A DNA stretch of 64,000 nucleotides from positions 5,456,001 to 5,520,000 of the forward strand of contig NZ_JACBZH010000001.1 in assembly GCF_013407855.1 (NCBI RefSeq), given 5' to 3'. Below, one piece after another: positions 52,870 through 61,785 of the stretch (position 1 is the first letter of the stretch; each line of letters begins with the position of its first letter). The DNA is from Actinopolymorpha rutila. GTDB taxonomy: Bacteria > Actinomycetota > Actinomycetes > Propionibacteriales > Actinopolymorphaceae. Under the pieces are notes generated by a model. That model was not told the DNA's origin and made no database searches. It saw only the letters and a list, made by a program, of their open reading frames with translations. Position numbers and translations under genes: made by a program.

Positions 52870-54850
52870 TCAGCCGGTCTGGAAGTACTGCTCGGGGTTC
52901 GTCGGCGCGGGGGTGTTGTAGATGTGGGACTCCGGCATCGACCTCACGACGTTGTGCATCCGGTCGCTGACTATCCCGTAGCCCTGCTCCTCCAGGACGG
53001 TGCCGATGACGTAGAACTCCTCCCGGGCGATGCCGAGGATCTCCCTCATCAGCCGATACCGAGCCTCCTTGTCAGGCGTTCGCTGCAGTTGCTGATAGAG
53101 CTCCATCTGCCGCCGGGTGGCCTCCGGTGGGCGCTCGCCGTCCTTGCCGCGGCTGCTGAACCAGGTGGCCCACGGGATCGCGAAGTTCGACTCGCTGTTG
53201 AACGGGAAGTACCACCGCGGATCGAGGAGTACGTCGAACTCCCGTCCGGCCGACCCCGTCCACACGGTGGCGTCCGGCTTGTTCGCGGCCTTGCGTTCGT
53301 AGAAGAGCGACCGGTCCTCCGGCTTGACCGACATCTTGATGCCGACCTTCTGCCAGTACAACCGGACCATCTCCATCGCTTCCGGCCAGTACGGAATGAC
53401 GGCCGGCGACGCCACCTCCACGGCAAACGCGATGCGCTGCCCGTCCGGTCGCAGCCGGAACCCCTCGGTGTCCCGCCTGGCGTACCCGGCCTGGTCCAGG
53501 ATCTCGTTGGCCTTCGTCTCGTCGTACTGGGTGTACTGGGTGGCGAACCCCTCGTCGTAGAAGGGCGACTCCCCGCGGGGCCGCCTGCCACGCCCTGCCC
53601 TGACGCTGGAAGACCGCGTTGACGAGCTCCGGCCGGTTGATCGCGTAGGACAGCCCGATCCGGAAGTCCCTGTTCTGGAAGACCTTCCGGAGCTCGGGGT
53701 CCTCGTGGGTGAGGTTCAGCGCGATGACCATCTGGTTCTCGAAGCAGGGTTCGACGTCGACGAAGTGGAAGTGACCCTTGCCACGACCACGCGCCAGCAC
53801 CGGCTTGTTGGGTGAGGTGTTGACGTGCCTGGTGTGCATGTCGAACTCGCCGTTGGTCGCCTTCAGCAGGATCACCGAGGCGTCGGCGATGACGTCGAAG
53901 ACCACCCTGTCGAGGTACGGCAGCTGGCGGCCCTCGGGGTCGGTCTTCCAGTAGTAGGGGTTGCGTTCGACGATCACCCGGCCGCCCTCGCCCACGGGGT
54001 TCACCACCTTCCAGGCACACAGGGTCGGCAGGTCGGAGTTGGCCCAGTGGTCGGCCCGGGAGAGGAACATCGCCACCCAGTCCTGGAACTTCTCCTTCTT
54101 GGCCAGCGCGGCGACCTCCGGGTTGGACTTCCGGTGGAACCGCTGGAGATAGTGGCGCGGCATCGCGGTGAGCGCGCCCTGGAACGCCAGGTTGTCGATC
54201 AGCAACCCGGACGGCTCCGGAAAGCTGAGGCGTACGGTCTGGTCGTCGACCCGACTGGCCTTCGCCGGGCCCTTGCCGGTAGTCAGGTACAGCGGAAGCC
54301 CGGCCGGATAGAGGACGGGATCGGACAGCACGTCGACGGCGAACACGACGTCGGCGGCGGTGAACGGCTTGCCGTCCGACCACCGCATCCCCGCGCGCAA
54401 CCTGAAGGTGAACTCCCGGGCGTCCGGCGACACCTGGAACGACTCGGCGATGTCGGGGACCGCCTTCGTCCAGCCGGAATCCCAGCGCAGCAAGGCTTCG
54501 TAGCCCACAGTACGACCGAGCCAGGCGGTGTCGGACGGGCCGAGCAGCGCGGACCGCCACGTACCTCCGTAGCTTCCGGTGCGCTCGACAGGCCGGACGA
54601 CGAGCGGGATCTTCGGAATGCGGTCCGCGAGCGGCGGCAGCTTTCCCTCCATGACCTGCTGGGCCAGGCCAGGCGCCTCCTTCGCGGACGTACCCGACGA
54701 GTCCTGTCCTTCCTTACCGCCGCCCTTCCTGGCGGTGGGGTCGGTGGACAGCAGGTCGCAAGCGCTGGTTGACGTCACCAGCAGCGCCGTACCCGTCGAG
54801 AGGAGAAGGTTCCTCCGGCTCACCACAGACTCTGATGCGCGGCGTTCCAT
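52870..54850 (-). pseudogene. Peptide/oligosaccharide ABC solute-binding protein, single-base frameshift
   Basis: A family-5 binding protein of ~660 residues if repaired. The N-terminus has twin arginines (SRRNLLL) and a lipobox ending at C31. Residues to ~430 read in the first frame (TGSYGGTWRSALLG, MRWSDGKPFTAADVVFAVD, FRIGLSYAINRPELV). After GRAWQAAPR the frame is lost; the family-like sequence resumes in another frame as ESPFYDEGFATQYTQYDE and continues to the stop at 52870. The total length is 3n+1, so one extra base lies near 53571-53574 (a CCCC run on the plus strand). This is either a real mutation or a sequencing error. There is a good ribosome site, GGGGAGGA. It is the last gene of an operon with two PhyH-family genes, without its own permeases nearby. 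Confidence 0.85.
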
Positions 54851-54866
54851 GCCGTCCTCCCCTGGG

Positions 54867-55712
54867 TCAGCACTCGTCGCCGTCGGCCATCCCGAACACC
54901 GCGGCGTGCTCCTCGGCGGACGTCGAGGCGACCTCGTCCACCGTGTAGTGAAACTGCAGCGCTCGCCGCCGCGTCGTCGTCTCGTTGCTCGGCGTCCCGT
55001 GCTGCAGCAGCCCGTCGAAGAACATCAGCCCACCTGGCGGGAGTGGCACGGCCACACCACGGTCGACCGGCACGTTCCCGTCGCAGATCTGCAGGTCGCG
55101 CAGGTGGACGTGGCGTACGGGTCCGTCACGGTGCGAGCCGCGGATGACGCGCATGCAGCCGTTGTCCTCGGTGGCCGCGTCCAGGGCGATCCACACGCCG
55201 ACGATCGGGGTGCCGGGCACCACGTGAAAGAAGGCGTTGTCCTGGTGCCACGGCTTCTCCCGCCCACCGCCGGGTGGCTTGAGCAGCGCCATGTCCTGGA
55301 ACATCCGCGGGGCGCCGCCGAGCAGGCGAGCCACCACGTCCAGGATGCTCGGGTCGTTCGCGATCGCGGCGAGCCGGGACTCGTGCGCCGCGAATGACAT
55401 GAACTTCCGCGTCACGTCGAGCCGCTGGGCCGGGGTCAAGGTGTCCAGAACCTTCTCCGCCCAGGCCTCGTACTGCACGTCCGCCGGCGAGTCGGGGCGG
55501 GCGAGATCCTCCAGGCCGGCGACGGCATCGCGCACCGTCTCCGATGACAGCGCGCGGCTCACCGGAAGGAAGCCGTCCCGCCGGTAGCGTTCGACCTCGG
55601 CCTCGCCCACGTCGTCCAGCCCCTCGACCGGCTCGGCCACCTGCGCGGTGTCGTACAGCCCGCTCGGGTACGCCGTACCGTCCCGGTCGAATGTCGCCCT
55701 TCCCCCGCTCAT
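54867..55712 (-). CDS. Phytanoyl-CoA dioxygenase (PhyH) family protein
   Basis: A 281-residue Fe(II)/2-oxoglutarate-dependent oxygenase-like protein. The iron ligands H156-Q-D158 (WHQDNAFFHV) and a distal HGT motif (DGLLQHGTPSNET) are in place, with an Arg (RRRALQFHY) suited to bind 2-oxoglutarate. Its core is close to the classic PhyH/ectoine-hydroxylase-like group (QDMALLKPPG, GSHRDG). ATG 55712 or GTG 55721 could be used. It lies 39 bases after the upstream PhyH gene and 16 bases before the binding-protein gene in the same leftward operon. The substrate is unknown. Confidence 0.85.
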   Translation of the reverse strand: MSGGRATFDRDGTAYPSGLYDTAQVAEPVEGLDDVGEAEVERYRRDGFLPVSRALSSETVRDAVAGLEDLARPDSPADVQYEAWAEKVLDTLTPAQRLDVTRKFMSFAAHESRLAAIANDPSILDVVARLLGGAPRMFQDMALLKPPGGGREKPWHQDNAFFHVVPGTPIVGVWIALDAATEDNGCMRVIRGSHRDGPVRHVHLRDLQICDGNVPVDRGVAVPLPPGGLMFFDGLLQHGTPSNETTTRRRALQFHYTVDEVASTSAEEHAAVFGMADGDEC

Positions 55713-55751
55713 CCCACCCACCTGTCCTCTGTGTCGTTCCGGGAGCGGCCC

Positions 55752-56591
55752 TCAGCCGGACCGCAGGCCGTCGTAGAGCACCGGGTTGCGCGCCGTGTCG
55801 GGAACCTGACCGATCTCGGTGCCGGGCATCCAGCCGAGGTCGGCCACCTGGTTGTCGTTGACCGGCTCGGTGACCCTGATGTCGGCGTCCATGTAGATCA
55901 CGGTCATCACCCGGCGCGGAATGCCGCTGTGGTTCGGTCCGGCGTGGTGGAACGTCCAGCCGCGGTGGAAGCTGGCGTCGCCGAGTGAGAACGGTTCCAC
56001 CACGTTCTCGAAGTTCTGTTCGGCGACCAGCTGGTTGATCTTCGCCTCCGACTCGTCGCTGATCGCCAGATCGCGGCCGGTCGAGAAGTTGTGGCTGCCG
56101 CGGGCGAACGCCAGCGGGCCCATCTCGTCCGGCGTCTCCTGCAGCGGGAGCCAGATCGTGCACACCCGGTCACTCGACAGCGGCCAGTAGTACTGGTCGG
56201 CGTGCCACGGGGTGATGCCGCCGCCGGCTTCCTTGTAGAGCGCCTGGTCGTGGTAGAGCCGCACCGCGTGCACGCCGAGGAGTTTCGCGGCGATTCCGGC
56301 CAGGCGGCCGGAGTGGACCAGCTCCTTGACCTTCGCGTTGTGCTCCCAGAGGTTGGTCACCTGGAGGAACGCCTTGCCGTAGGTGTCGCGCTCCGCCAGC
56401 GGCAGGTGCTGGGTGTTGAGCCGGATCACCTCGCCGGTGACCACGGGCTCGTACTCCGCGATGGTCTGCGGCGACAGCACCCCCGACAGGTGGATGAAGC
56501 CGTCGCGCGCGAAGTCGGCGGTGGCCGTAGGCGGCAGCCCCTCGTAGGGAACGCCAAGCTCGGATCCCAGTGCCGCCGTCGTAGCAGTCAT
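55752..56591 (-). CDS. Phytanoyl-CoA dioxygenase (PhyH) family protein
   Basis: A 279-residue oxygenase-like protein, first gene of a leftward PhyH-PhyH-binding-protein operon. The iron site H130-A-D132 (PWHADQYYW), distal HHAGPN and downstream Arg (GIPRRVMTVIY) are intact. The sequence differs enough from the neighbour that they are not a recent duplication. Such paired PhyH genes beside sugar/peptide importers are a recurring actinomycete pattern, but their substrates are not established. The ribosome site AGGGCGG is near the ATG. Confidence 0.85.
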   Translation of the reverse strand: MTATTAALGSELGVPYEGLPPTATADFARDGFIHLSGVLSPQTIAEYEPVVTGEVIRLNTQHLPLAERDTYGKAFLQVTNLWEHNAKVKELVHSGRLAGIAAKLLGVHAVRLYHDQALYKEAGGGITPWHADQYYWPLSSDRVCTIWLPLQETPDEMGPLAFARGSHNFSTGRDLAISDESEAKINQLVAEQNFENVVEPFSLGDASFHRGWTFHHAGPNHSGIPRRVMTVIYMDADIRVTEPVNDNQVADLGWMPGTEIGQVPDTARNPVLYDGLRSG

Positions 56592-56746
56592 GCCGCCCTA
56601 CTCTCGTCTCGTTCGATGCGCGCTGCGCTCACTGCACCTCAAGCGTCGCAGGGCGCGGGAGCGGGCACCACACCTACGCTGTCCAGCTCCGGCACCGGCC
56701 GGGGTCCGCCGCTGCCGCGGCCGGCCATGATCCGCAGGACAGACCC

Positions 56747-56752
56747 TAGAGT
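56747..56752 (+). promoter_or_regulatory. -10 element giving a leaderless or near-leaderless transcript
   Basis: TAGAGT (56747-56752) is a good actinobacterial -10 (TAnnnT), and the ATG at 56759 lies six bases after it, with no ribosome site. That is the layout of a leaderless mRNA. A -35 is not obvious. Confidence 0.4.
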
Positions 56753-56758
56753 GTGCCG

Positions 56759-57184
56759 ATGACTTCCCGGGCGTGGGACGAGGTACGGGCGTTCGCTCTC
56801 GCCATGCCGCGTGCGATCGAGGACCTGCCCTGGGGCGAACGGGTGATCAAGATCGATCATCCACCCCGCCGGAGGGGCAACGGCCTCGCGTACGGGCCGA
56901 TGTTCTTGTGGCTCGGCCGGCCGGACGTCCCGACGCCGGCGGTTTCGGTGAAGCTCCGAGCCTCCTACGACCAGGCAGTCACCGTGGGCGGAGCGACCTT
57001 GACCACGATGAGCGGCCTCGGGCAGTGGGGCTGGTTGACGGTCCCTCTCCCCCACGCGGACCTCGACCTCGTGCGCGACTGGATCGACGAGAGCTACCGC
57101 ACCGTGGCGCCGAAGAAGCTTCTCGCCGAACTCGACCAGGCAACCAGGACCACAACGACCGAGGGACTTCGTCATGGCCATTGA
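56759..57184 (+). CDS. MmcQ/YjbR family protein
   Basis: A 141-residue protein of the MmcQ/YjbR (CyaY-like fold) family, often described as DNA-binding but functionally unsettled. Characteristic elements are an early helix ending in a Trp-Gly (AIEDLPWGERVIKI), a beta-strand run (VSVKLRASYDQA), GLGQWGWLTVPL and a C-terminal helix (LVRDWIDESYRTVAPKKL). The start is ATG 56759 or GTG 56753; a -10 box directly upstream suggests a leaderless transcript. Its end overlaps the phosphotransferase gene by 11 bases, so both are co-expressed. Confidence 0.78.
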   Translation: MTSRAWDEVRAFALAMPRAIEDLPWGERVIKIDHPPRRRGNGLAYGPMFLWLGRPDVPTPAVSVKLRASYDQAVTVGGATLTTMSGLGQWGWLTVPLPHADLDLVRDWIDESYRTVAPKKLLAELDQATRTTTTEGLRHGH

Positions 57185-58154
57185 GGAGCACGCGCCGTCG
57201 ACCGGTACCAGCGCTACGGCGGACTCCCGACAGGCCGTTGAGGTGCTCTACTCGACGGTCGACCCGAAGTGGGTGGCACGGCTGGTCGCAGACGAGTACG
57301 ACCTGGGCGTCCCGGACGACTGCCGCCTGCTCTTCGCCGGCCACAACGACACCTACGAGGTTTCCGTCGGCGGCGGGAGTTACGCGTTCCGCCTGCACAC
57401 CCGGGGCAAGTGGTGGCTCCGCGGCGAGGGCGACGTCAGGTTCGAACTCGATCTGCTGACCCACCTGCACCGGCACGAGGTTCCGGTGTCATATCCGCTG
57501 CCCCGACGCAACGGCGATCTTCTGGGAACGATCCCAGCACCCGAGGGCGAACGGTTCTACTCGCTGTTCTCCTGGGCACCCGGCGCCCCACCTTCCGGGG
57601 AGCTGACCGTCGACCAGGCGTACCTCGTCGGGCAAACGCTCGCCACCATCCACGTCACCGCCGACCTGCACACGCCGGAGCATCCTCGCTACCACCTCGA
57701 CGTGGCCACCAAGCTCGACCGGCCGCTTGCCGAACTGGACGAGGCGATCCGCGCCGCCGGCGCGGAGGACGAGCAGACCATCCGCCACCACGCCGGCGAG
57801 ATCCGCGCGCAGCTCGCCGCGTTCGATCCTGGGCCGACCGGCTGGGGCATCATCCACGCCGACATCCAGCCGCTCAACTACCACTTCGACGCCGACGACA
57901 ACATCACGATCTTCGACCTCGACATGTGCGGATACGGCTGGCGGGCGTACGACCTCGCCTACTGCTACACGCGTACGGGCGACCCGCAGCGCTCGGCCAT
58001 GCTCGACGGCTACCAGAGCGTCCGGCCGCTCAGCGACGCCGAACACTCCATGCTCACGACGTTCGGTCGGCTCGCCTGGATCGCACACGACGGACGACCG
58101 GTTGCCCGGCTGGCGCAGCTGATGCGTGATCCGTACTACTCGGGCTCGCTGTGA
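57174..58154 (+). CDS. Aminoglycoside/homoserine-kinase-like phosphotransferase
   Basis: A 326-residue APH-fold kinase. An N-lobe beta-sheet with FAGHNDTYEVSVGGGSYAFR leads to the C-lobe, where the catalytic loop reads IIHADIQPLNYHF (family HGD-x-x-x-x-N with Gly replaced by Ala). The metal segment IFDLDMCGYGWRAYDLAY follows. This looks like the CHO/homoserine kinase type II branch, so the target is likely a small hydroxylated metabolite. It overlaps the MmcQ/YjbR gene by 11 bases. A DinB-like gene begins 10 bases after its stop. Confidence 0.78.
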   Translation: MAIEEHAPSTGTSATADSRQAVEVLYSTVDPKWVARLVADEYDLGVPDDCRLLFAGHNDTYEVSVGGGSYAFRLHTRGKWWLRGEGDVRFELDLLTHLHRHEVPVSYPLPRRNGDLLGTIPAPEGERFYSLFSWAPGAPPSGELTVDQAYLVGQTLATIHVTADLHTPEHPRYHLDVATKLDRPLAELDEAIRAAGAEDEQTIRHHAGEIRAQLAAFDPGPTGWGIIHADIQPLNYHFDADDNITIFDLDMCGYGWRAYDLAYCYTRTGDPQRSAMLDGYQSVRPLSDAEHSMLTTFGRLAWIAHDGRPVARLAQLMRDPYYSGSL

Positions 58155-58164
58155 GGTCTGCGAC

Positions 58165-58677
58165 GTGAGCCGCGAAGTGCCGTTCACCGGCGGCGAGAAG
58201 GAGAGCCTGCACGCAAGCCTGGACCGGCATCGCGACGCGGTGCTGTGGAAGCTGGACGGACTCACCGACGATCAGCTGCGCACGCCGATGGTTCCCTCCG
58301 GAACCACCATGCTCGGTCTGGTCAAACACCTGGCGTCGATCGAGTTCGGGTGGTTCTGCGAAACCTTCGGACGCCGGTCGGAGTGGATTCCGTGGGATCC
58401 CGAGGACTGCGACGCCGATGCGCGAGTCGAGCCGTACGAAACGACAGCCGGCATCCTCGCCTACTACGCCCGCGCTCGCGCCGCGGCCGACGCCGTGATC
58501 CGGGACGTGGGCATTGATGATGCGCGCCCGACGCCGCAGGGGCTCGGCTCCGGCCAGACGGTGACGCTGCGCTGGCTGCTCATCCACGTACTGGAAGACA
58601 CCGCGCGGCACGCCGGACACCTGGACATCCTGCGCGAACTCATCGACGGCCGCACGGGTATCCACCGGCCCGACTGA
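58165..58677 (+). CDS. DinB/DUF664 family protein (mycothiol-dependent enzyme-like)
   Basis: A 170-residue four-helix protein of the DinB-like superfamily, DUF664 branch, which includes mycothiol- or bacillithiol-dependent transferases and isomerases. Metal-ligand histidines fit the usual spacing: H in LVKHLASIEFGWF, and the later pair in LLIHVLEDTARHAGHLDIL. The GTG at 58165 has GAGG eight bases upstream and was preferred over a frame starting 39 bases earlier inside the kinase gene. It may detoxify electrophiles using mycothiol. It converges with the HNH gene, one base apart. Confidence 0.8.
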   Translation: MSREVPFTGGEKESLHASLDRHRDAVLWKLDGLTDDQLRTPMVPSGTTMLGLVKHLASIEFGWFCETFGRRSEWIPWDPEDCDADARVEPYETTAGILAYYARARAAADAVIRDVGIDDARPTPQGLGSGQTVTLRWLLIHVLEDTARHAGHLDILRELIDGRTGIHRPD

Positions 58678-58678
58678 C

Positions 58679-60748
58679 TCAGAACGGCGGTAGGTCGTCG
58701 TCGGCCGCCCTCGTGCCGGCGGTGGCGCTGGCTGTTGCCGGCTCGTCTTCGGCTGGGTCAGTGAGGGATGGTGCTCGACATTGGTACTGCCGGCCGTAGG
58801 GGTCGGTGAGGGTGTGTTCGCCGGGGCCGGTCTGCTGGAGTTTCCAGTCCCTCTCGGTTTTGGCTTTGTGGTGGCGCGAGCACAACGGCGCGATGTTGTC
58901 CACCGAGGTTTCTCCGCCGTCGGCATACTCGGTGTTGTGGTCCAGGTGACACGTCGCTGCCGGTCTGCGGCAGGTGGTCCACACACACCGCTGGTCCCGG
59001 GCATGCACGAGCTCTGCCTGCAGTCCACGCAGGAACCGGGCCGGTATCGGATGCAGACTGAGTAGGCGTCCGGTGACCGGGTGGGTGACCCCGACACTGA
59101 AGCGGGCTTCGGGGTTGGTGAGGTTGTTCGCGACCAGGCGTTCGGCTACCTCCGTGATGACGGGTCCGAACCCGCCGAGTTCACCGGGCTGGGTGGACAG
59201 TCCCATCAGGGTGGTCAGCGGAACGTTCAGCTGGATCTTCGAGCGTGTTCGTACCGCACCCCAGCTCGGCTGCGTGGAGGACCAGGGTGGCGATGTCGGT
59301 GGTGGTGTCGAGTTGTCCGGTGGCGGGTTGGGTGGACCCGGCGGATCAGGTGGGTCGGCCGTTTCGCCGGGTCGACGGTTCTGCTGCGGGAGCTGCCCCG
59401 CCGCGGAATGTGCGGTGGTAGGAGCGTCGCTGTTGGCAGCGGCCGCATTCTCCGCGGCTGCGGCCGCATTCTCCGCGGCTGCGGCCGGGTTGCTGTCCGC
59501 CGCGTTCCCGCCTACCTCGTTAGCGCCGGCTGCACCTCGTGCTGCTGCATTCTGGGCGGCTGCGTGGTAGTCGGCGGCCTCGTGCGCAGCGGTGTCGTGG
59601 ACCGGGACGCCGTTCTTCGCGGCCGCCCCGCACACACTGCAGCAGGGGACCGGCGCCGGTGAACAGTCGCCACACTCACACCAGCTGTCGTGCAGGTCGT
59701 GGTCGGGGTACCTGTGAACGGCACAGTGCCCCTCCCCGCCCTGCTCGGTCTCGCTCTCAGGCTGCTCGTCGTCTTGAGCTCGCGCCTCGTCTTCGACCTG
59801 CCCGGCGTCGGACTGCCCCTGCGGAGCGTCGCCTTCCGCGGGACGCTGCCAAGACTCGTGCTGCGCCGCCTGGTCCTGCGCGGCCTGGTCCTGGGGGTCG
59901 CCCTGGTCAGCGGTGACTGCCGGAGCCGAGCAGTCGGTGATGTCGGCGGTGCCGGTGAGCAGGGCGGCGGCCACGTCCGCACGCAACTGGCCCAGGTTGC
60001 GCGGGTCACCGGTGGACTTCACCGCACGGGCGATGGCGTCGATGTTGCCGTACGCCTCAGCTGCCTGGTCAGCTGATAGGCCCCGAATGGCGAGGTCGGC
60101 GACTCCGTCGACGGCGGGCCAGATCGCGACGTTCCGCCCGCTCCGCGCGGCCCGGTGACGCTTCGCCGCCGCTTCTGGATCTGCCTTGACGACCTCCGCC
60201 TCCACCTTCGCCCGCAACAAACCGCCGCGCAGCTCCAGGACATTGGGGAAGATCGCGTCCTCGATCGCACCCCACAGGTCGGGGTGGGCGTCGGTGATCC
60301 GGTCCACGATCGTGCGGACGTCGTTGAGCTCCAGCCCGCCGGACGCCAGCGCCTCCCGCACCCGTGGCAGCCGGGGAAGGGTGAGCGCCAGCGCGAGGTA
60401 CCAGCCGGCGTGATAACCGGTCCATCCCAGCAGCGGTTCGAGGACGGCCTGGGTCATCGAGTCCAGCTCGGCACTGCGCTCAGCCGGCTCATCCGGCATG
60501 CCCGGGCTGGTGTAGGCAAGCTCGTTCACATCGGCCAGACACTCGGCCTCCAGCTGGCTGATGAGCTTCCGACGAGCCCTGATCGACTCCCCCAGCTCGA
60601 ACCCGTTACACACCCTCCGATCCACCAAGGCGACCAGCACAGCAAGCCGCGGACCGGCAGGCATCTCCGCGAACCCATCCGGCAGCACCCGACGACGACC
60701 CGGGCCATCACCCAGGTCGTCGCCGAAGCACTCACCGTCATCGCTCAT
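58679..60748 (-). CDS. DUF222 / HNH endonuclease-signature protein with Cys cluster and low-complexity insert
   Basis: A ~689-residue actinobacterial protein. The N-terminal DUF222 region (~10-270, FELGESIRARRKLISQLEAE, TDAHPDLWGAIEDAIF) is followed by a long low-complexity insert. The insert is Gln/Asp/Glu-rich, then Ala/Asn-rich with repeats, then Pro-rich, and contains a cysteine cluster (WCECGDCSPAPVPCCSVCG). A C-terminal HNH nuclease motif is present (TCHLDHNTEYADGGE...APLCSRHHKAKTE). Members are multi-copy in actinomycetes, and whether they cut DNA is uncertain. The start at 60748 (MSDDGECF) has a TAGAAT -10 seven bases upstream, so it may be leaderless. A neighbouring inverted repeat could be an operator. 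Confidence 0.85.
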   Translation of the reverse strand: MSDDGECFGDDLGDGPGRRRVLPDGFAEMPAGPRLAVLVALVDRRVCNGFELGESIRARRKLISQLEAECLADVNELAYTSPGMPDEPAERSAELDSMTQAVLEPLLGWTGYHAGWYLALALTLPRLPRVREALASGGLELNDVRTIVDRITDAHPDLWGAIEDAIFPNVLELRGGLLRAKVEAEVVKADPEAAAKRHRAARSGRNVAIWPAVDGVADLAIRGLSADQAAEAYGNIDAIARAVKSTGDPRNLGQLRADVAAALLTGTADITDCSAPAVTADQGDPQDQAAQDQAAQHESWQRPAEGDAPQGQSDAGQVEDEARAQDDEQPESETEQGGEGHCAVHRYPDHDLHDSWCECGDCSPAPVPCCSVCGAAAKNGVPVHDTAAHEAADYHAAAQNAAARGAAGANEVGGNAADSNPAAAAENAAAAAENAAAANSDAPTTAHSAAGQLPQQNRRPGETADPPDPPGPPNPPPDNSTPPPTSPPWSSTQPSWGAVRTRSKIQLNVPLTTLMGLSTQPGELGGFGPVITEVAERLVANNLTNPEARFSVGVTHPVTGRLLSLHPIPARFLRGLQAELVHARDQRCVWTTCRRPAATCHLDHNTEYADGGETSVDNIAPLCSRHHKAKTERDWKLQQTGPGEHTLTDPYGRQYQCRAPSLTDPAEDEPATASATAGTRAADDDLPPF
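59441..59482. repeat. Two perfect 21-bp tandem repeats in the HNH gene
   Basis: 59441-59461 and 59462-59482 are identical 21-base units encoding seven residues (AAAAENA) twice on the minus strand. The repeat is in the low-complexity insert, so copy number can change without a frameshift. Confidence 0.85.
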
Positions 60749-60750
60749 GC

Positions 60751-60767
60751 GTTCGATTCTACCGAAC
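60751..60767 (-). promoter_or_regulatory. Inverted repeat overlapping the -10 of the HNH gene
   Basis: GTTCG (60751-60755) and CGAAC (60763-60767) are inverted around a 7-base centre. On the minus strand this centre contains TAGAAT, a consensus-like -10 seven bases from the ATG. It could be a repressor operator; an actinobacterial LexA-type site uses GAAC/GTTC halves too but with four-base spacing, so that match is imperfect. Confidence 0.4.
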
Positions 60768-60906
60768 ACGATCACCTCACGCTCGCGGGAAACCCCTTAC
60801 CCACAAGAAGAATCGACGTCGATATCGACCTGCGCACACGACGTCGGGCCAGGCGAACACGCGTACACCCGCCTCACTCGGCACAGGCGAGGGTCCTGCA
60901 CCACGG

Positions 60907-61713
60907 TCAGTCCACGGTCTCGGCTCCGACCTTGCGGCCCACGAGATGGAAGACACGACTGAGTTGGCGGTACGGGTCTCGGCGGCTGGCCTCGAGTTCG
61001 ACCGCCGCCGTCGCCGCCACCTCCTTGGAGTCGCTCACGTCCAGTTCCGTTCCACCGAACTCGAGCCAGTCGACGAACAGCCACACGCCGTACCACCGCA
61101 CCGGCTCAATTCCGCGGCGCCGAATGAGTTCACTGAGCTCATCCACCGTGTCGGCCCGTCCCGGCACTCCCAGCACCCCGATCTCACGCCTGGAGTCGAA
61201 CGCCGCCAGCGCGTCGTCCCACCGCCGTTCCAGAGCGGGTCGTACTGCCATCGCGTTGGCGTTGGCGGTCATGATCGACACGATGCCGTCGTCGGCAACA
61301 CACCGGCACAACTGATCGACCATCGGCTCGGGCTGCTCGAGATACCCCAGTACGCCATGGCACAACACCGCGGCGAAACAGCGGCCGTTCACCGCCTCGT
61401 CGGCGTCCTCGCCGGAAGCCTCCACGAGCGTCACCCGTCGCCGGACCTCCTCGGGCAAACGCCCGAGCCGCTGACGCGCCTTGTCCAGCATCGCCGGCGA
61501 CGGGTCCAGCAACGTCACGTCGTAACCGGCCTGGGCAAGCGGGAACGACTGATGGCCCGCACCGCCGCCCACGTCGAGAACGGTCGCCGGAGGGACCGGC
61601 AGGTGCTCCAGCAGCTGTTGGTGCATCACGTAGGTGCGTACGTACCCCTTCACCGAGGCGTAGGCTTCGTCGGCGAAGAGATCGGCCAGTCCTGCCCAGG
61701 CATCGTCACCCAT
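60907..61713 (-). CDS. Class I SAM-dependent methyltransferase (CmoM/SmtA-like)
   Basis: A 268-residue methyltransferase. Motif I is VLDVGGGAGHQS, the post-I acidic residue is in VTLLDPSPAML, and VEASGED and the VLCHGVLGYLE segment follow. ALERRWDDALAAFDSRREIGV is similar to tRNA cmo5U methyltransferase/SmtA-like proteins, though small-molecule substrates are also possible. ATG 61713 or GTG 61716 can start it. It is not clearly in an operon. Confidence 0.78.
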   Translation of the reverse strand: MGDDAWAGLADLFADEAYASVKGYVRTYVMHQQLLEHLPVPPATVLDVGGGAGHQSFPLAQAGYDVTLLDPSPAMLDKARQRLGRLPEEVRRRVTLVEASGEDADEAVNGRCFAAVLCHGVLGYLEQPEPMVDQLCRCVADDGIVSIMTANANAMAVRPALERRWDDALAAFDSRREIGVLGVPGRADTVDELSELIRRRGIEPVRWYGVWLFVDWLEFGGTELDVSDSKEVAATAAVELEASRRDPYRQLSRVFHLVGRKVGAETVD

Positions 61714-61785
61714 CACCTCAACCTACCTTCCGCGGTTGACGAAGCGCGATACCTGGACGGCTGTCAGGGACAGGTTGACAGCCGA

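Noticed and set aside
60751..60767. LexA/SOS box upstream of the HNH gene
   Set aside because: The half-sites resemble GAAC/GTTC, but the spacing is seven bases and the orientation differs from the actinobacterial consensus, so I list it only as an inverted repeat.
60818..60829. 12-bp palindrome GTCGATATCGAC
   Set aside because: A short palindrome in a gap with no second copy or promoter context visible; chance is a sufficient explanation.
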